Shown here: positions 8,509 through 16,813 of the stretch, piece by piece
How positions within the stretch are numbered: position 1 is the first letter of the stretch
Layout: every line of letters begins with the position of its first letter
Assembly: GCA_902560505.1 (NCBI GenBank)
Contig: CACELY010000010.1
Coordinates: 1-38,226, forward strand
Direction of reading: 5' to 3'
DNA length: 38,226 nt
Origin: an uncultured Alphaproteobacteria bacterium
GTDB taxonomy: Bacteria; Pseudomonadota; Alphaproteobacteria; Rhodobacterales; Rhodobacteraceae
The notes under the pieces: generated by a model
Told to the model about the DNA's origin: nothing
The model's database searches: none
What the model saw: the letters and a program-made list of their open reading frames with translations, nothing else
Position numbers and translations under genes: made by a program

Positions 8509-8766
8509 GTGGCAATGTTCAATTATATTTTATCAAAGATAAATAGTAAAAAAACTCCATATCAAGTAGGGCAAAGACTCTATTCGAGAACAAAGCGCAA
8601 TGCCCTTTTTTTAGAAAAAGAAATATTTGTAAATGAAATAAAGCATTTTCGAGTGAGAATTGAGGGTGCGCCGATTAAAAAAGCTGTTATTCTAAGTGAA
8701 AGTGCTTTAAAAAATGAAAAATATAAAGCTCTTGAAAATAATTCAAAAATAGAAACGCTGCTTTGA
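8509..8766 (+). CDS. Small protein of unknown function
   Basis: About 85 residues from the GTG at 8509, which has GGAGG at 8499-8503 five bases upstream; the in-frame ATG at 8491 lies before this ribosome site and is therefore unlikely. I recognise no domain. The protein is basic and hydrophilic (KINSKKTPYQVGQRLYSRTKRN) with a mixed strand/helix pattern (EIKHFRVRIEGAPIKKAVILSESAL) and no signal peptide or membrane helix. It is divergent from proX and convergent with the CoA ligase. The strong Shine-Dalgarno sequence is the main reason to believe it is translated. Confidence 0.55.
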   Translation: MAMFNYILSKINSKKTPYQVGQRLYSRTKRNALFLEKEIFVNEIKHFRVRIEGAPIKKAVILSESALKNEKYKALENNSKIETLL

Positions 8767-8795
8767 TTTTGTTGGTCCTTTAACTTAATTTACAC

Positions 8796-10427
8796 TTAAC
8801 GATCAGGAATTAGCATTATAACGTCATCCGTTAGGCCTTCTTTTCTGACATCTACCTTACTTAATTTCCCAGACCCAGTTTTTCTGATGCTATCTACAAA
8901 CCTGATATACTTTGGGACAGCAAACCTAGGTAGCTTCTCTTGACAAAAGAGAAGAAATTTATCATTTTCAATATTATCTCCTTTATTTTTAACAATGCAT
9001 ACAAGGACTTCGTCTTCACCGCCTGATTTTTCTGTTTTTACCCCTATCGCTGCACTTTCATCTACTTGCGGGTATGAATTGATAACTTGTTCCAATTCAA
9101 AGGCAGAGATATTCTCACCTCTACGCCTGATGCAGTCTTTTATTCTATCAAAATAATGCATTCTTCCCTTTTCATCAAAATGGCATGCGTCACCAGTGTG
9201 AAACCATAAATTTCGCCAAGCCTCTACAGTTTTCTCTGGCATTTTATAATAACCCGCCGAAAAAATTCCTGGGTGTTTAGGCCTAATTAGTAACTCTCCA
9301 ACTTTATTAACAGGCAGAGTTTCATCATTCTCGGGATCAGCAATTCTGACTTCATATAATTCATTTACTGGGTAACCAGCACGCCCTGGGACACAAGTCT
9401 CTTCATTAAGTGAAGCCCAAAAACTCATGCCGCTCTCAGTCATCCCGAAACCTTGTAAAAACTTAATATTAAAACGTTTTTCAAAATCTTTTCCCCATTC
9501 ACCGATGGGAACGGCACTAACTAATCTTAATGAATGATTTTTATCTTCCTTGCTCTCCTTGGTGCTATAAACAAACTCAGGCATTACACCAAGTAGATGT
9601 GTTGTTGTTGCTTTTGAGATTTGAACGTCACTTAACCATCGATTGGGGCTAAATCTTTCTACGCAATAAACACTCATGCCCGCATATAGAGCTGCGAAGC
9701 ACTGAATACTTAGTGCGTTAATATGGAATAAGGGCATGCAGATATACTGTGTGTCTCTATCAGAAAACTCAGCAACCTCAGCACTTATAATAGCGTAAGA
9801 AAAGAAGTGTCCATGAGGCAACAAGACACCTTTAGACGGACCAGTGGTTCCAGACGTATACATTATCGCACAAATTTTATGAATTGAAGCAGTTTCCAGC
9901 AAACTGATTTCGCTATCATTAATGATATTATCTAAGCACGATTGAAAGCTTAAAATCTCTTCGGCATGAAGGGCCGTTGGCAATGATTTTTTATCAAAAG
10001 ACTTAGTTACTATAGTACCCCTCAGTTGGTTTTTTTGTGACTTTATATTTTTAAAAACCTCTAATAAAGTATTGTCTATTATGGATATTTTTGGCTCACA
10101 ATTAAGAAACTGGTGCTCTAAGAATTGCCCTCTTAATTCTGTATTTATCGGAACAAAAATAGCTCCAATCTTCATTACAGCAAATAGAGAAATAAGAAAT
10201 TCTGGACTATTTTTTAGAAAACAAAAGACATTTTCATCCTCTTTAAGTCCGATATCTAAAAGTTTATAAGCAAATTTGTCCGACTGCTCATCAAGTAATT
10301 TAAATGAGAGAGAAGTGCCGGAGTCAAATCTAATGAATTCTTTGTCCCCATATTCAGACGCTCTGCTCTTTAACAACTTCAAAATATTCCAGTTGGATTT
10401 CTCTACAAAAACACCTCTTTCTTTCAT
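8796..10427 (-). CDS. AMP-forming acyl-CoA synthetase, CaiC-like (carnitine/butyrobetaine-CoA ligase candidate)
   Basis: About 543 residues from the ATG at 10427, which has CGGAG eight bases upstream; a GTG six codons earlier is possible. The ANL-superfamily motifs are complete: P-loop YTSGTTGPSKG near residue 195, LQGFGMTESG (A5, about 335), WFHTGDACHFDEKG (A7, about 415), DRIKDCIRRRGENIS (A8 hinge, about 430) and the C-terminal lysine in KTGSGKLSK (A10). Overall pattern and length fit the CaiC-like acid-CoA ligases. It would convert a carboxylate to the CoA thioester with ATP to AMP + PPi. Placed next to a betaine transporter and carnitine genes, gamma-butyrobetaine, crotonobetaine or carnitine is the likely substrate; acrylate or a fatty acid cannot be excluded. 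It follows the EamA permease by about 35 bases. Confidence 0.8.
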   Translation of the reverse strand: MKERGVFVEKSNWNILKLLKSRASEYGDKEFIRFDSGTSLSFKLLDEQSDKFAYKLLDIGLKEDENVFCFLKNSPEFLISLFAVMKIGAIFVPINTELRGQFLEHQFLNCEPKISIIDNTLLEVFKNIKSQKNQLRGTIVTKSFDKKSLPTALHAEEILSFQSCLDNIINDSEISLLETASIHKICAIMYTSGTTGPSKGVLLPHGHFFSYAIISAEVAEFSDRDTQYICMPLFHINALSIQCFAALYAGMSVYCVERFSPNRWLSDVQISKATTTHLLGVMPEFVYSTKESKEDKNHSLRLVSAVPIGEWGKDFEKRFNIKFLQGFGMTESGMSFWASLNEETCVPGRAGYPVNELYEVRIADPENDETLPVNKVGELLIRPKHPGIFSAGYYKMPEKTVEAWRNLWFHTGDACHFDEKGRMHYFDRIKDCIRRRGENISAFELEQVINSYPQVDESAAIGVKTEKSGGEDEVLVCIVKNKGDNIENDKFLLFCQEKLPRFAVPKYIRFVDSIRKTGSGKLSKVDVRKEGLTDDVIMLIPDR

Positions 10428-10462
10428 AATAAAACTCCGTACCACAAAATAGCTTTAAATTA

Positions 10463-11335
10463 TTATTTCGTTAATTTGTCGGCGTTAGAATACAGTGCAT
10501 TATATACTACAGCAAAGCAAATTAAAGATCCTCCTAGAATGGTATTGAGTAAAACCTCTTCCCCAATAAAAATCCATACCCAAAACGGTCCCAAAAATAC
10601 CTCTCCAAGCATTAGTATGGTTAGTTGCGTTGCTGGGACAAATTTTGAGCCTAAAGTATATAAAACAAGGCCACCACCTACCTGGAAGACACCTAAAATG
10701 AAAATAATGAAGAAGTCTTTACTGATAAGCTGAATACTATAATTTAAAAACAATATAATTAAGAAAGCAACAGAGGATGCGATGATCCCAGAAGCGAAAA
10801 CAGATGGCAACATTTGCATATGTTTGTTTAGTCTTAGATTGATAGTAAAAAAAGAAAAGCCGATGGCTGAAATAATAGCAGATAAGTTTCCTTTCCAATT
10901 ACCACCACCAAAATCACCCCAAATCATAATAATGACGCCCGTAAAAGCAATGGCAATGGACAGTAATGTTTTGATTGATATTGTTTCTTTTAGCAATATT
11001 GGTGACAAAATAGCTGTAAATATTGGGGCACAAGCAAATAATAGGAGAGCATTTGCTGCTGATGTAGTTAATAAAGCGTAAATTCCTCCTATATATGCAA
11101 AAAATAGTGCAGTACCACCAAGCACGTAAGACACCCAGTTTCTTAAAAGAAGAGAAAAGTTAAACCTGAAAAAAAAATGGAGCAAAAACCCAATAAAGAT
11201 TGAAATAAAAATTGAACGAAAAAATAATATTTCAAACGCATTGGCCTGCTCAATGCTCTTGATACTTAATCCTATAGTGGACCAAAGTATTCCTGCGGTA
11301 ACAGCTAAAATAATACCAAAACTTCTATCTGTCAT
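10463..11335 (-). CDS. EamA/DMT-family membrane transporter
   Basis: 290 residues, strongly hydrophobic, with about ten predicted helices arranged as two EamA repeats. The first begins FGIILAVTAGILWSTIGLSIK; the second begins GNLSAIISAIGFSFFTINLRL and contains FIIFILGVFQVGGGLVLYTLGSKFVPATQLTILMLGEVFLGPFWVW, a standard EamA signature region. Members export or import small metabolites at the inner membrane. The substrate is not predictable. It is the first gene of a two-gene unit with the CoA ligase and is divergent from glutamate dehydrogenase across about 110 bases, which should hold both promoters. Confidence 0.88.
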   Translation of the reverse strand: MTDRSFGIILAVTAGILWSTIGLSIKSIEQANAFEILFFRSIFISIFIGFLLHFFFRFNFSLLLRNWVSYVLGGTALFFAYIGGIYALLTTSAANALLLFACAPIFTAILSPILLKETISIKTLLSIAIAFTGVIIMIWGDFGGGNWKGNLSAIISAIGFSFFTINLRLNKHMQMLPSVFASGIIASSVAFLIILFLNYSIQLISKDFFIIFILGVFQVGGGLVLYTLGSKFVPATQLTILMLGEVFLGPFWVWIFIGEEVLLNTILGGSLICFAVVYNALYSNADKLTK

Positions 11336-11448
11336 AGTCTTCTAAAATTTGTAATGTTCTCATTAATCTTTTCTCAAATAGACAAAGAACCTCTAATAGC
11401 TTTAAGTAATAAAGTAAACATGTTAATCTTTCCGTAGGGGGAATTGGA

Positions 11449-12870
11449 ATGGCAGGAAAAGAGTTTTTAGAGTCGATTGAAATCAATTTCAAGCAAGCTA
11501 TAAAATTTTTAAACAGTAATAAATCAGAGAGTGCTTTATCTGACGATCTTGCAGAACAAATTATGCAAGCAAATTCAACTTATTTAGTAAGATTTGGCGT
11601 TAGATTAAGGAATAAAGTTTATACATTTCAAGGATATAGATCAGTACACTCCGATCACTTTGAACCTGTGAAAGGCGGCATAAGGTACGATTTAGATGTA
11701 AATCAAGAGGAAGTTGAGGCTTTAGCAGCTCTTATGACTTATAAGTGTTCGCTTGTTGAGGTACCTTTCGGGGGATCAAAAGGAGGTCTAATCATTGACC
11801 CAAAAGAGTGGAGTGCAGAAGAACTAGAAAAAATTACCCGCCGGTTTACTCAAGAACTGGCTAAAAGAGATTTAATTCATCCATCACAGAATGTACCAGC
11901 ACCTGATGTCGGAACTGGGGAACGAGAAATGGCATGGATGGCAGACGAATATAGAAGATTGAACCCCACGGATTTAAATGCATGGGCCTGCGTTACTGGA
12001 AAACCCGTAAGCAAGGGAGGGATTGCTGGCAGAACTGAAGCTACGGGGCGTGGTGTAAAATACGCACTAAACGCGTTCTTTGACTGTAAAATTGATTTAG
12101 AAAAAACTGGACTCTCACCAGGGTTAAGCGGAAAGCGAGTAATAATACAGGGTCTCGGCAATGTTGGTTATCATGCTGCACTCTTTTTATCGAAAGAGGA
12201 TGGTGCAAAAATAACTCATGTTTTGGAGCGGGATGGAGCTATAATAAATGAACAAGGGATCGATATCCAGAAATTACGAGACAATATAATAAAAAATGGC
12301 TCAATAAAAGGCTATCCAGGGTTTACCGATAAAGGACCAGAGCTTCTGGAAGCTGATGCCGATATTTTGATTCCCGCAGCAATGGAGTTGGTAATAACTG
12401 AAGAAAATGCTGCAAGAATTAAGGCTCCTCTAATCATCGAAGCAGCAAACGGGCCAATATCGTCCAATGCTGATAAGATATTGAATGAAAATAATAAAAT
12501 CATTATTCCAGATTTATATGCTAATGCTGGAGGGGTTACAGTTAGCTACTTCGAATGGATCAAAAATTTAAGCAGAATAAGATTTGGTAGACTACAAAGA
12601 CGTGCGCAAGAAAACCAACTGTCTTCTTTAATTAGTGGAATTGAGTCTATGACTAAGGAAAAGTTTTCTGACGAGTTTAAAAAAGAGATTGTTAAAGGCG
12701 ATTCAGAGCTTGATTTAGTAAGATCAGGACTAGAAGATACCATGCGAACTACTTATGATGTAATAAGTGCTCGTTGGAACTCAGATACAGATATTCCTGA
12801 CCTGCGCACTGCTGCTATGATGGTTTCAATAAGTAGAGTAGCTAGCACCTATTCAACGTTAGGCATTTAA
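11449..12870 (+). CDS. gdhA: Glutamate dehydrogenase (Glu/Leu/Phe/Val dehydrogenase family)
   Basis: 473 residues. Catalytic-domain lysines are in the expected places: PVKGGIRY (K75), TYKCSLVEVPFGG (K99) and GSKGG (K111), followed by PAPDVGTGEREMAWMADEY. GRTEATGRGVKYAL and the Rossmann motif VIIQGLGNVGYHAALFL mark the dinucleotide domain, and IIEAANGPIS and DLYANAGGVTVSYFEW complete the fold. It interconverts glutamate and 2-oxoglutarate + ammonia; cofactor preference is not clear from the fingerprint alone. AGGGGG stands upstream of the ATG. Its place between onium-compound and sulfonate genes fits a role in releasing or recapturing amino nitrogen, for example after transamination of taurine, but no taurine aminotransferase is in the window. 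Confidence 0.9.
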   Translation: MAGKEFLESIEINFKQAIKFLNSNKSESALSDDLAEQIMQANSTYLVRFGVRLRNKVYTFQGYRSVHSDHFEPVKGGIRYDLDVNQEEVEALAALMTYKCSLVEVPFGGSKGGLIIDPKEWSAEELEKITRRFTQELAKRDLIHPSQNVPAPDVGTGEREMAWMADEYRRLNPTDLNAWACVTGKPVSKGGIAGRTEATGRGVKYALNAFFDCKIDLEKTGLSPGLSGKRVIIQGLGNVGYHAALFLSKEDGAKITHVLERDGAIINEQGIDIQKLRDNIIKNGSIKGYPGFTDKGPELLEADADILIPAAMELVITEENAARIKAPLIIEAANGPISSNADKILNENNKIIIPDLYANAGGVTVSYFEWIKNLSRIRFGRLQRRAQENQLSSLISGIESMTKEKFSDEFKKEIVKGDSELDLVRSGLEDTMRTTYDVISARWNSDTDIPDLRTAAMMVSISRVASTYSTLGI

Positions 12871-12900
12871 TAAACTATAAAAGTGTATGCATCTAATCGC

Positions 12901-13665
12901 TTACATTCTACTTTCTCTGATATCAGAAATAATTAGTTCAAGCTCCTCTAAAGGCACAAAGCCCGGGAAAAATTTACCCTCGATAATAAATAGAGGTGTG
13001 CCAGAAAAACCTATTCGTCTTGCTAGTGCATTTGACTTTGCTATATGGTTTATAACGAATTCACTCTCCATGTCTTTTTTCAAGCTAGCGATATCAATCT
13101 CTAAATTTTTTGCTATTTCAAAAATTTTAGTCTCAGTTAGAGTCCCTTCCTTCATAAGCCGCCAATGATATTCTTTGTACTTGCCTTGTGCAATTGATGC
13201 TAAAGCCGCTTTTGCAGCAATAACACTATTATTGTTTAAAATAGGCCACTCACGGGGTATAAATTTTATGTTCTCATCAGCTTTAATTAAATTTTGAAGA
13301 TCTGTTGCGGCCGTTTTGCAATACGGACAGTTATAATCAAAGAATTCAACAATCGTAATATCTCCGGTTGGATTACCAATGACAACTGTATCTTCAGCGT
13401 CAGTCAGCTCTGAACTATATTCTCTGATAAGATTTGAGACATTATCATTTCTTTGCTGTTCTTCCCTAGCTTGAAGAATTCTAGAAGCCTCTCGAAGTAT
13501 TTCAGGATTTTCGAGCAATGCTTCCAGTGCTAACTTTTTTATCGTTGCCATCTCATTTTCTGAAAAGCTGTTGTTTCTTTTTTCTTGAGCGAATAAAGGT
13601 ATGGTTACAAAAACACAAGCTACGAATAAGATGGTATATGCGATACATTTAAGCTTCATAAGCAT
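12901..13665 (-). CDS. Periplasmic DsbA-family thiol oxidoreductase
   Basis: 254 residues. A Sec signal peptide ends near IPLFA (cleavage after about residue 26). A helical N-terminal segment (about 30-85, charged, NEMATIKKLALEALLENPEIL) precedes the thioredoxin-fold domain, as in Com1/ScsC-like DsbA relatives. The active site is CPYC (C113-C116) in VEFFDYNCPYC and the cis-proline loop is SGTPLF. It probably oxidises or isomerises disulfides of exported proteins. The ATG overlaps the preceding M20 peptidase stop by one base (TAATG), so the two are translationally coupled. It converges on gdhA with 30 bases between them. Confidence 0.87.
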   Translation of the reverse strand: MLMKLKCIAYTILFVACVFVTIPLFAQEKRNNSFSENEMATIKKLALEALLENPEILREASRILQAREEQQRNDNVSNLIREYSSELTDAEDTVVIGNPTGDITIVEFFDYNCPYCKTAATDLQNLIKADENIKFIPREWPILNNNSVIAAKAALASIAQGKYKEYHWRLMKEGTLTETKIFEIAKNLEIDIASLKKDMESEFVINHIAKSNALARRIGFSGTPLFIIEGKFFPGFVPLEELELIISDIRESRM

Positions 13666-15044
13666 TAGGAACTAAGACTCCCAATTTTATGAAATAATTG
13701 CCGATATGCCTCCTGCCCTTTATAAAAACTAGATAATCGGAAAAATTCATTAGGCGCATGCCAGTTTTCGTCATTAAGTTGAAAAGAAAATGTTGTTGTA
13801 TAGACGCCTAAAAATCGGTAAAAAGCAGAAAGAATGGGAATTGAGCCTCCAACTCTTATAATATATGGATCTTTTCCATAAATATTTTTTAGTACCTCTT
13901 TTGCCAATTTCATTGAATTCAAGTCACTGGGAATTAATAAGGGATCGCCTTCATCTTGAAGCGGTATAACCTTACCAGTGACTCCCGATGGCAGATGTTT
14001 TTCAACATGTTTTTCAATCTTTTTAAGTATCTCTTTTGGTTTTTGATCTGCTACTAAACGACAAGTTATTTTTGCAAAGGCTTTCGAAGGTAGAACCGTT
14101 TTAGTGCCTGCTCCTTGATAACCACCCGAAATACCATTTAAATCAATAGTAGGGCGTGCGCTCACTCGCTCTAATGGTGTATAGCCAATTTCACCATCTA
14201 AACAAATGGCGCCTGTCTGTTCTACAAATTTTTTCTCATCAAAAGGAACTCTTGATATCTCCTCTTTGTCTTTAGAAGTAAGAGGAATAACTTCATCATA
14301 AAAACCTTCAACAGCGATCTCTCCGCTGTCATTCTTCATGGAAGCGATCAATTGTGATAATGCCATTACAGGGTTTGCAATCGCCGCACCATATATTCCC
14401 GAATGCTTGTCGGTATCTGGACCAGTTACCTCAATATCAAAACCTAAAATACCTTTATAAGCCACTGCCAATTCACACTCATCTTCAGAAAACTGGCCAC
14501 CATCAGCTGAAAAAATCATGTCACAGATCAGTTTGTCAACATTTTTGGAAACAAATTCAGGCATGTTTGGTGAGGCCACTTCTTCTTCCCCTTCAAAAAT
14601 GAATTTGATGTTGAAGGGGAAAGTCTCCGACGTTTTAAATATTGACTCAAACACAACGATAGGTATGAACATGGAACCCTTATCATCAGAAGCTCCTCGC
14701 CCAAAAATTTTGTTATCTTTAATAATCGGTTTGAAGGGATCAATATCCCACAATTCAAGCGGATCTACAGGTTGAACATCATAATGACCATATATAAGTA
14801 CTGTAGGTTTATCACTCCCAGCGTGCAACCAATCACCATAAACTGCAGGTTGCCCACCAGTATCCATTAGCTCCACATTCTCTATGCCAGCTTTTAACAT
14901 TCGCTCTTTTAACCAGGCCGCAGCTCTTTGAACGTCTTTAGAATGTTCTGGCAAAGCAGCAATCGAAGGTATAGATATAAAATCTAACAAATCATTATTA
15001 AATTTTTCTCTGTTTTCTGTTAGATATTTTTGATCATTTTCCAT
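13665..15044 (-). CDS. M20-family metallodipeptidase
   Basis: 459 residues. The metal-binding motifs are complete: YGHYDVQP (H87, D89), FGRGASDDKG (D120) and FEGEEEVASP (catalytic Glu near 153). The central lid domain (about 210-360) contains KHSGIYGAAIANP and SGYQGAGTKTVLP-like text typical of carnosinase-type (CNDP) M20 dipeptidases. There is no signal peptide, so it is cytoplasmic. It should hydrolyse dipeptides or related amide bonds using two divalent metals. It is coupled to the dsbA-like gene and lies about 146 bases after soeC on the same strand. Whether it belongs to the soe transcript is unclear. Confidence 0.9.
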   Translation of the reverse strand: MENDQKYLTENREKFNNDLLDFISIPSIAALPEHSKDVQRAAAWLKERMLKAGIENVELMDTGGQPAVYGDWLHAGSDKPTVLIYGHYDVQPVDPLELWDIDPFKPIIKDNKIFGRGASDDKGSMFIPIVVFESIFKTSETFPFNIKFIFEGEEEVASPNMPEFVSKNVDKLICDMIFSADGGQFSEDECELAVAYKGILGFDIEVTGPDTDKHSGIYGAAIANPVMALSQLIASMKNDSGEIAVEGFYDEVIPLTSKDKEEISRVPFDEKKFVEQTGAICLDGEIGYTPLERVSARPTIDLNGISGGYQGAGTKTVLPSKAFAKITCRLVADQKPKEILKKIEKHVEKHLPSGVTGKVIPLQDEGDPLLIPSDLNSMKLAKEVLKNIYGKDPYIIRVGGSIPILSAFYRFLGVYTTTFSFQLNDENWHAPNEFFRLSSFYKGQEAYRQLFHKIGSLSS

Positions 15045-15190
15045 TATTTAAGCAACCTTCTTACTATCTATCCTAGACAACTTAATATGTTATACGTTCA
15101 AATTTATTTAAAGTAACTTTTTTATTAAGTAAACGAAGTTAGTTTATCTAAACAAACATTAATAAAGCAACCCTCATACTCAATCAGTAT

Positions 15191-16063
15191 TTAATTGTAA
15201 TAGAAACTAACCGAATGTTTAGCCTCAGCAAAAAATAACCATCTTGAAAAATAAATTCCTACAAAATGAATGCCTATTACAAAAACGCTTACACTAAAGT
15301 TACTAGGAAACATTAAAATTAATAACATAGGCAAAACAAATGCCGCAAAGAAAGAGATATATCTTATTTTTATCGCATGTTTCCTAGCAACTTTATAAAC
15401 CATCTCATTAAGCAAATAGTTTCTATTAGTATGAGCGACATCAAAAGCTCTAATATCTTCATTTTTACTAAATCCCAAAGCGGTACCAACACTCGTTTCT
15501 TTATATATAAAACTTTGGTCAGCAATATACCAAAACAAGACTTGAAGAACTGCAAAAATCAATAGCAAAACTAAGCTAGCGTAATCCAATAATAGAATTG
15601 AGCCACCTGCCAAAGCTGTAAAAATAAAAAGAGCAGGCGTTAACATATTATTCCAAGATGGCACGGTTTTTAACTGTGCATAAATCATGGAAGTAGTAAA
15701 AATAGTAAATAAAGATAAAAGAAATAATATAATGCCCACCTCGTTGAAATATCGATTTTGTACAAAAACCCAACCAATGTTTCCTACAACAATCGATAGG
15801 CAGAAGATCGAGGAAATCGCCTCTCGACTTAACCAGCTAGTTTGCCATTGAGACATGGATTTGATTGCATTTTTTTTGTTTGCAAGATGAAAAAAAGAGG
15901 AAATCAATCCAATAATTGAAAAAAAAAGACCAATTACAGAAAAAATCACAATATCAACCGTGCTGATCTGATTCAAAAATTGTAGCAGTCCAATAATTGA
16001 AATCAGTCCAAAACCGAAACCAGAAAGAACAGTAAAAAGGATTATTGATGGAGCAGGATGCAT
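15191..16063 (-). CDS. soeC: Sulfite dehydrogenase membrane anchor subunit (DmsC/NrfD-type)
   Basis: 290 residues with about eight hydrophobic helices (IILFTVLSGFGFGLISIIGLL, IVIFSVIGLFFSIIGLISSFF and so on) and LSREAISSIFCLSIVV, a segment typical of DmsC-type anchors. In the SoeABC complex this subunit hands electrons from the Fe-S subunit to quinone in the inner membrane. The ATG overlaps the soeB stop by one base (TAATG). The DmsC family also serves DMSO reductases; the choice of Soe rests on subunits A and B and on the nearby xsc-pta pair. Confidence 0.85.
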   Translation of the reverse strand: MHPAPSIILFTVLSGFGFGLISIIGLLQFLNQISTVDIVIFSVIGLFFSIIGLISSFFHLANKKNAIKSMSQWQTSWLSREAISSIFCLSIVVGNIGWVFVQNRYFNEVGIILFLLSLFTIFTTSMIYAQLKTVPSWNNMLTPALFIFTALAGGSILLLDYASLVLLLIFAVLQVLFWYIADQSFIYKETSVGTALGFSKNEDIRAFDVAHTNRNYLLNEMVYKVARKHAIKIRYISFFAAFVLPMLLILMFPSNFSVSVFVIGIHFVGIYFSRWLFFAEAKHSVSFYYN

Positions 16064-16806
16064 TAGAATTTACTAAGAGCTCTATCCACCCAACCAAGTA
16101 GCCCTGTAGCATCTGTTTCCTCCTCAACAACTGACCCAACAGAGCTGACAGAATTCTTAGACTTTATTCTAGGAAGTAGATATTTATTAACTGGTTTTGT
16201 TTGCATTTCAGGCATAAGATCAACTCCACCTCTCTCTTTGACCTTCTTTGAAACATCTGAATTAGGGTCATTGAAATCACCAAATGCTCTTGCGCCAGTG
16301 GGACAACTCTTTACACACACAGGCACTCTGTCCTCTGGTGGAAGCTCTTCACTATAAATTCTATCAACACACAAAGTACATTTTTTCATTACACCGCTTA
16401 CTAAATCTAGCTCTCGAGCTCCATAGGGACACGCCCAAGCACAAAGCCCACAGCCCATGCAATCATCTTCATTAACAAGAACTATCCCATCTTCTTCTCT
16501 CTTGTAACTTGCTCCTGTCGGGCAAACAGTCACACAAGGTGCATCTTCACAATGAAGGCAAGATCTTGGAAAGTAAAACGTCTCAGCTTCATTCGTACAG
16601 CTGTTTTCTCTCTCATATGAATGAACTCGATTTAAAAAAGTACCAACTGGATCCTTCTGATGAGAGTTGATATCACTTAACTGCTTTTCGCCTCCTGATG
16701 AATTCCACTCTTTACAACTCACTACACATCCGTGACATCCAACACAAGTGTCAAGATCAATTAAAAGCCCTAATTTTTTATCTTCGCATTTAGGTAATTT
16801 TGTCAA
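16063..16806 (-). CDS. soeB: Sulfite dehydrogenase iron-sulfur subunit
   Basis: 247 residues with four cysteine clusters typical of DmsB/SoeB ferredoxin subunits: CVGCHGCVVSCKEW near residue 21, CLHCEDAPCVTVCPTGA near 83, CMGCGLCAWACPYGA near 116, and KKCTLCVDRI with PVCVKSCPTGA near 142-170. These should hold four [4Fe-4S] centres that pass electrons from SoeA to SoeC. The C-terminal extension (about 175-247), including PEMQTKPVNKYLLPR, is longer than in DmsB and resembles SoeB. It follows soeA by seven bases and overlaps soeC. There is no signal peptide, so it acts on the cytoplasmic side. Confidence 0.88.
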   Translation of the reverse strand: MTKLPKCEDKKLGLLIDLDTCVGCHGCVVSCKEWNSSGGEKQLSDINSHQKDPVGTFLNRVHSYERENSCTNEAETFYFPRSCLHCEDAPCVTVCPTGASYKREEDGIVLVNEDDCMGCGLCAWACPYGARELDLVSGVMKKCTLCVDRIYSEELPPEDRVPVCVKSCPTGARAFGDFNDPNSDVSKKVKERGGVDLMPEMQTKPVNKYLLPRIKSKNSVSSVGSVVEEETDATGLLGWVDRALSKF

Positions 16807-16813
16807 TTCTTAC

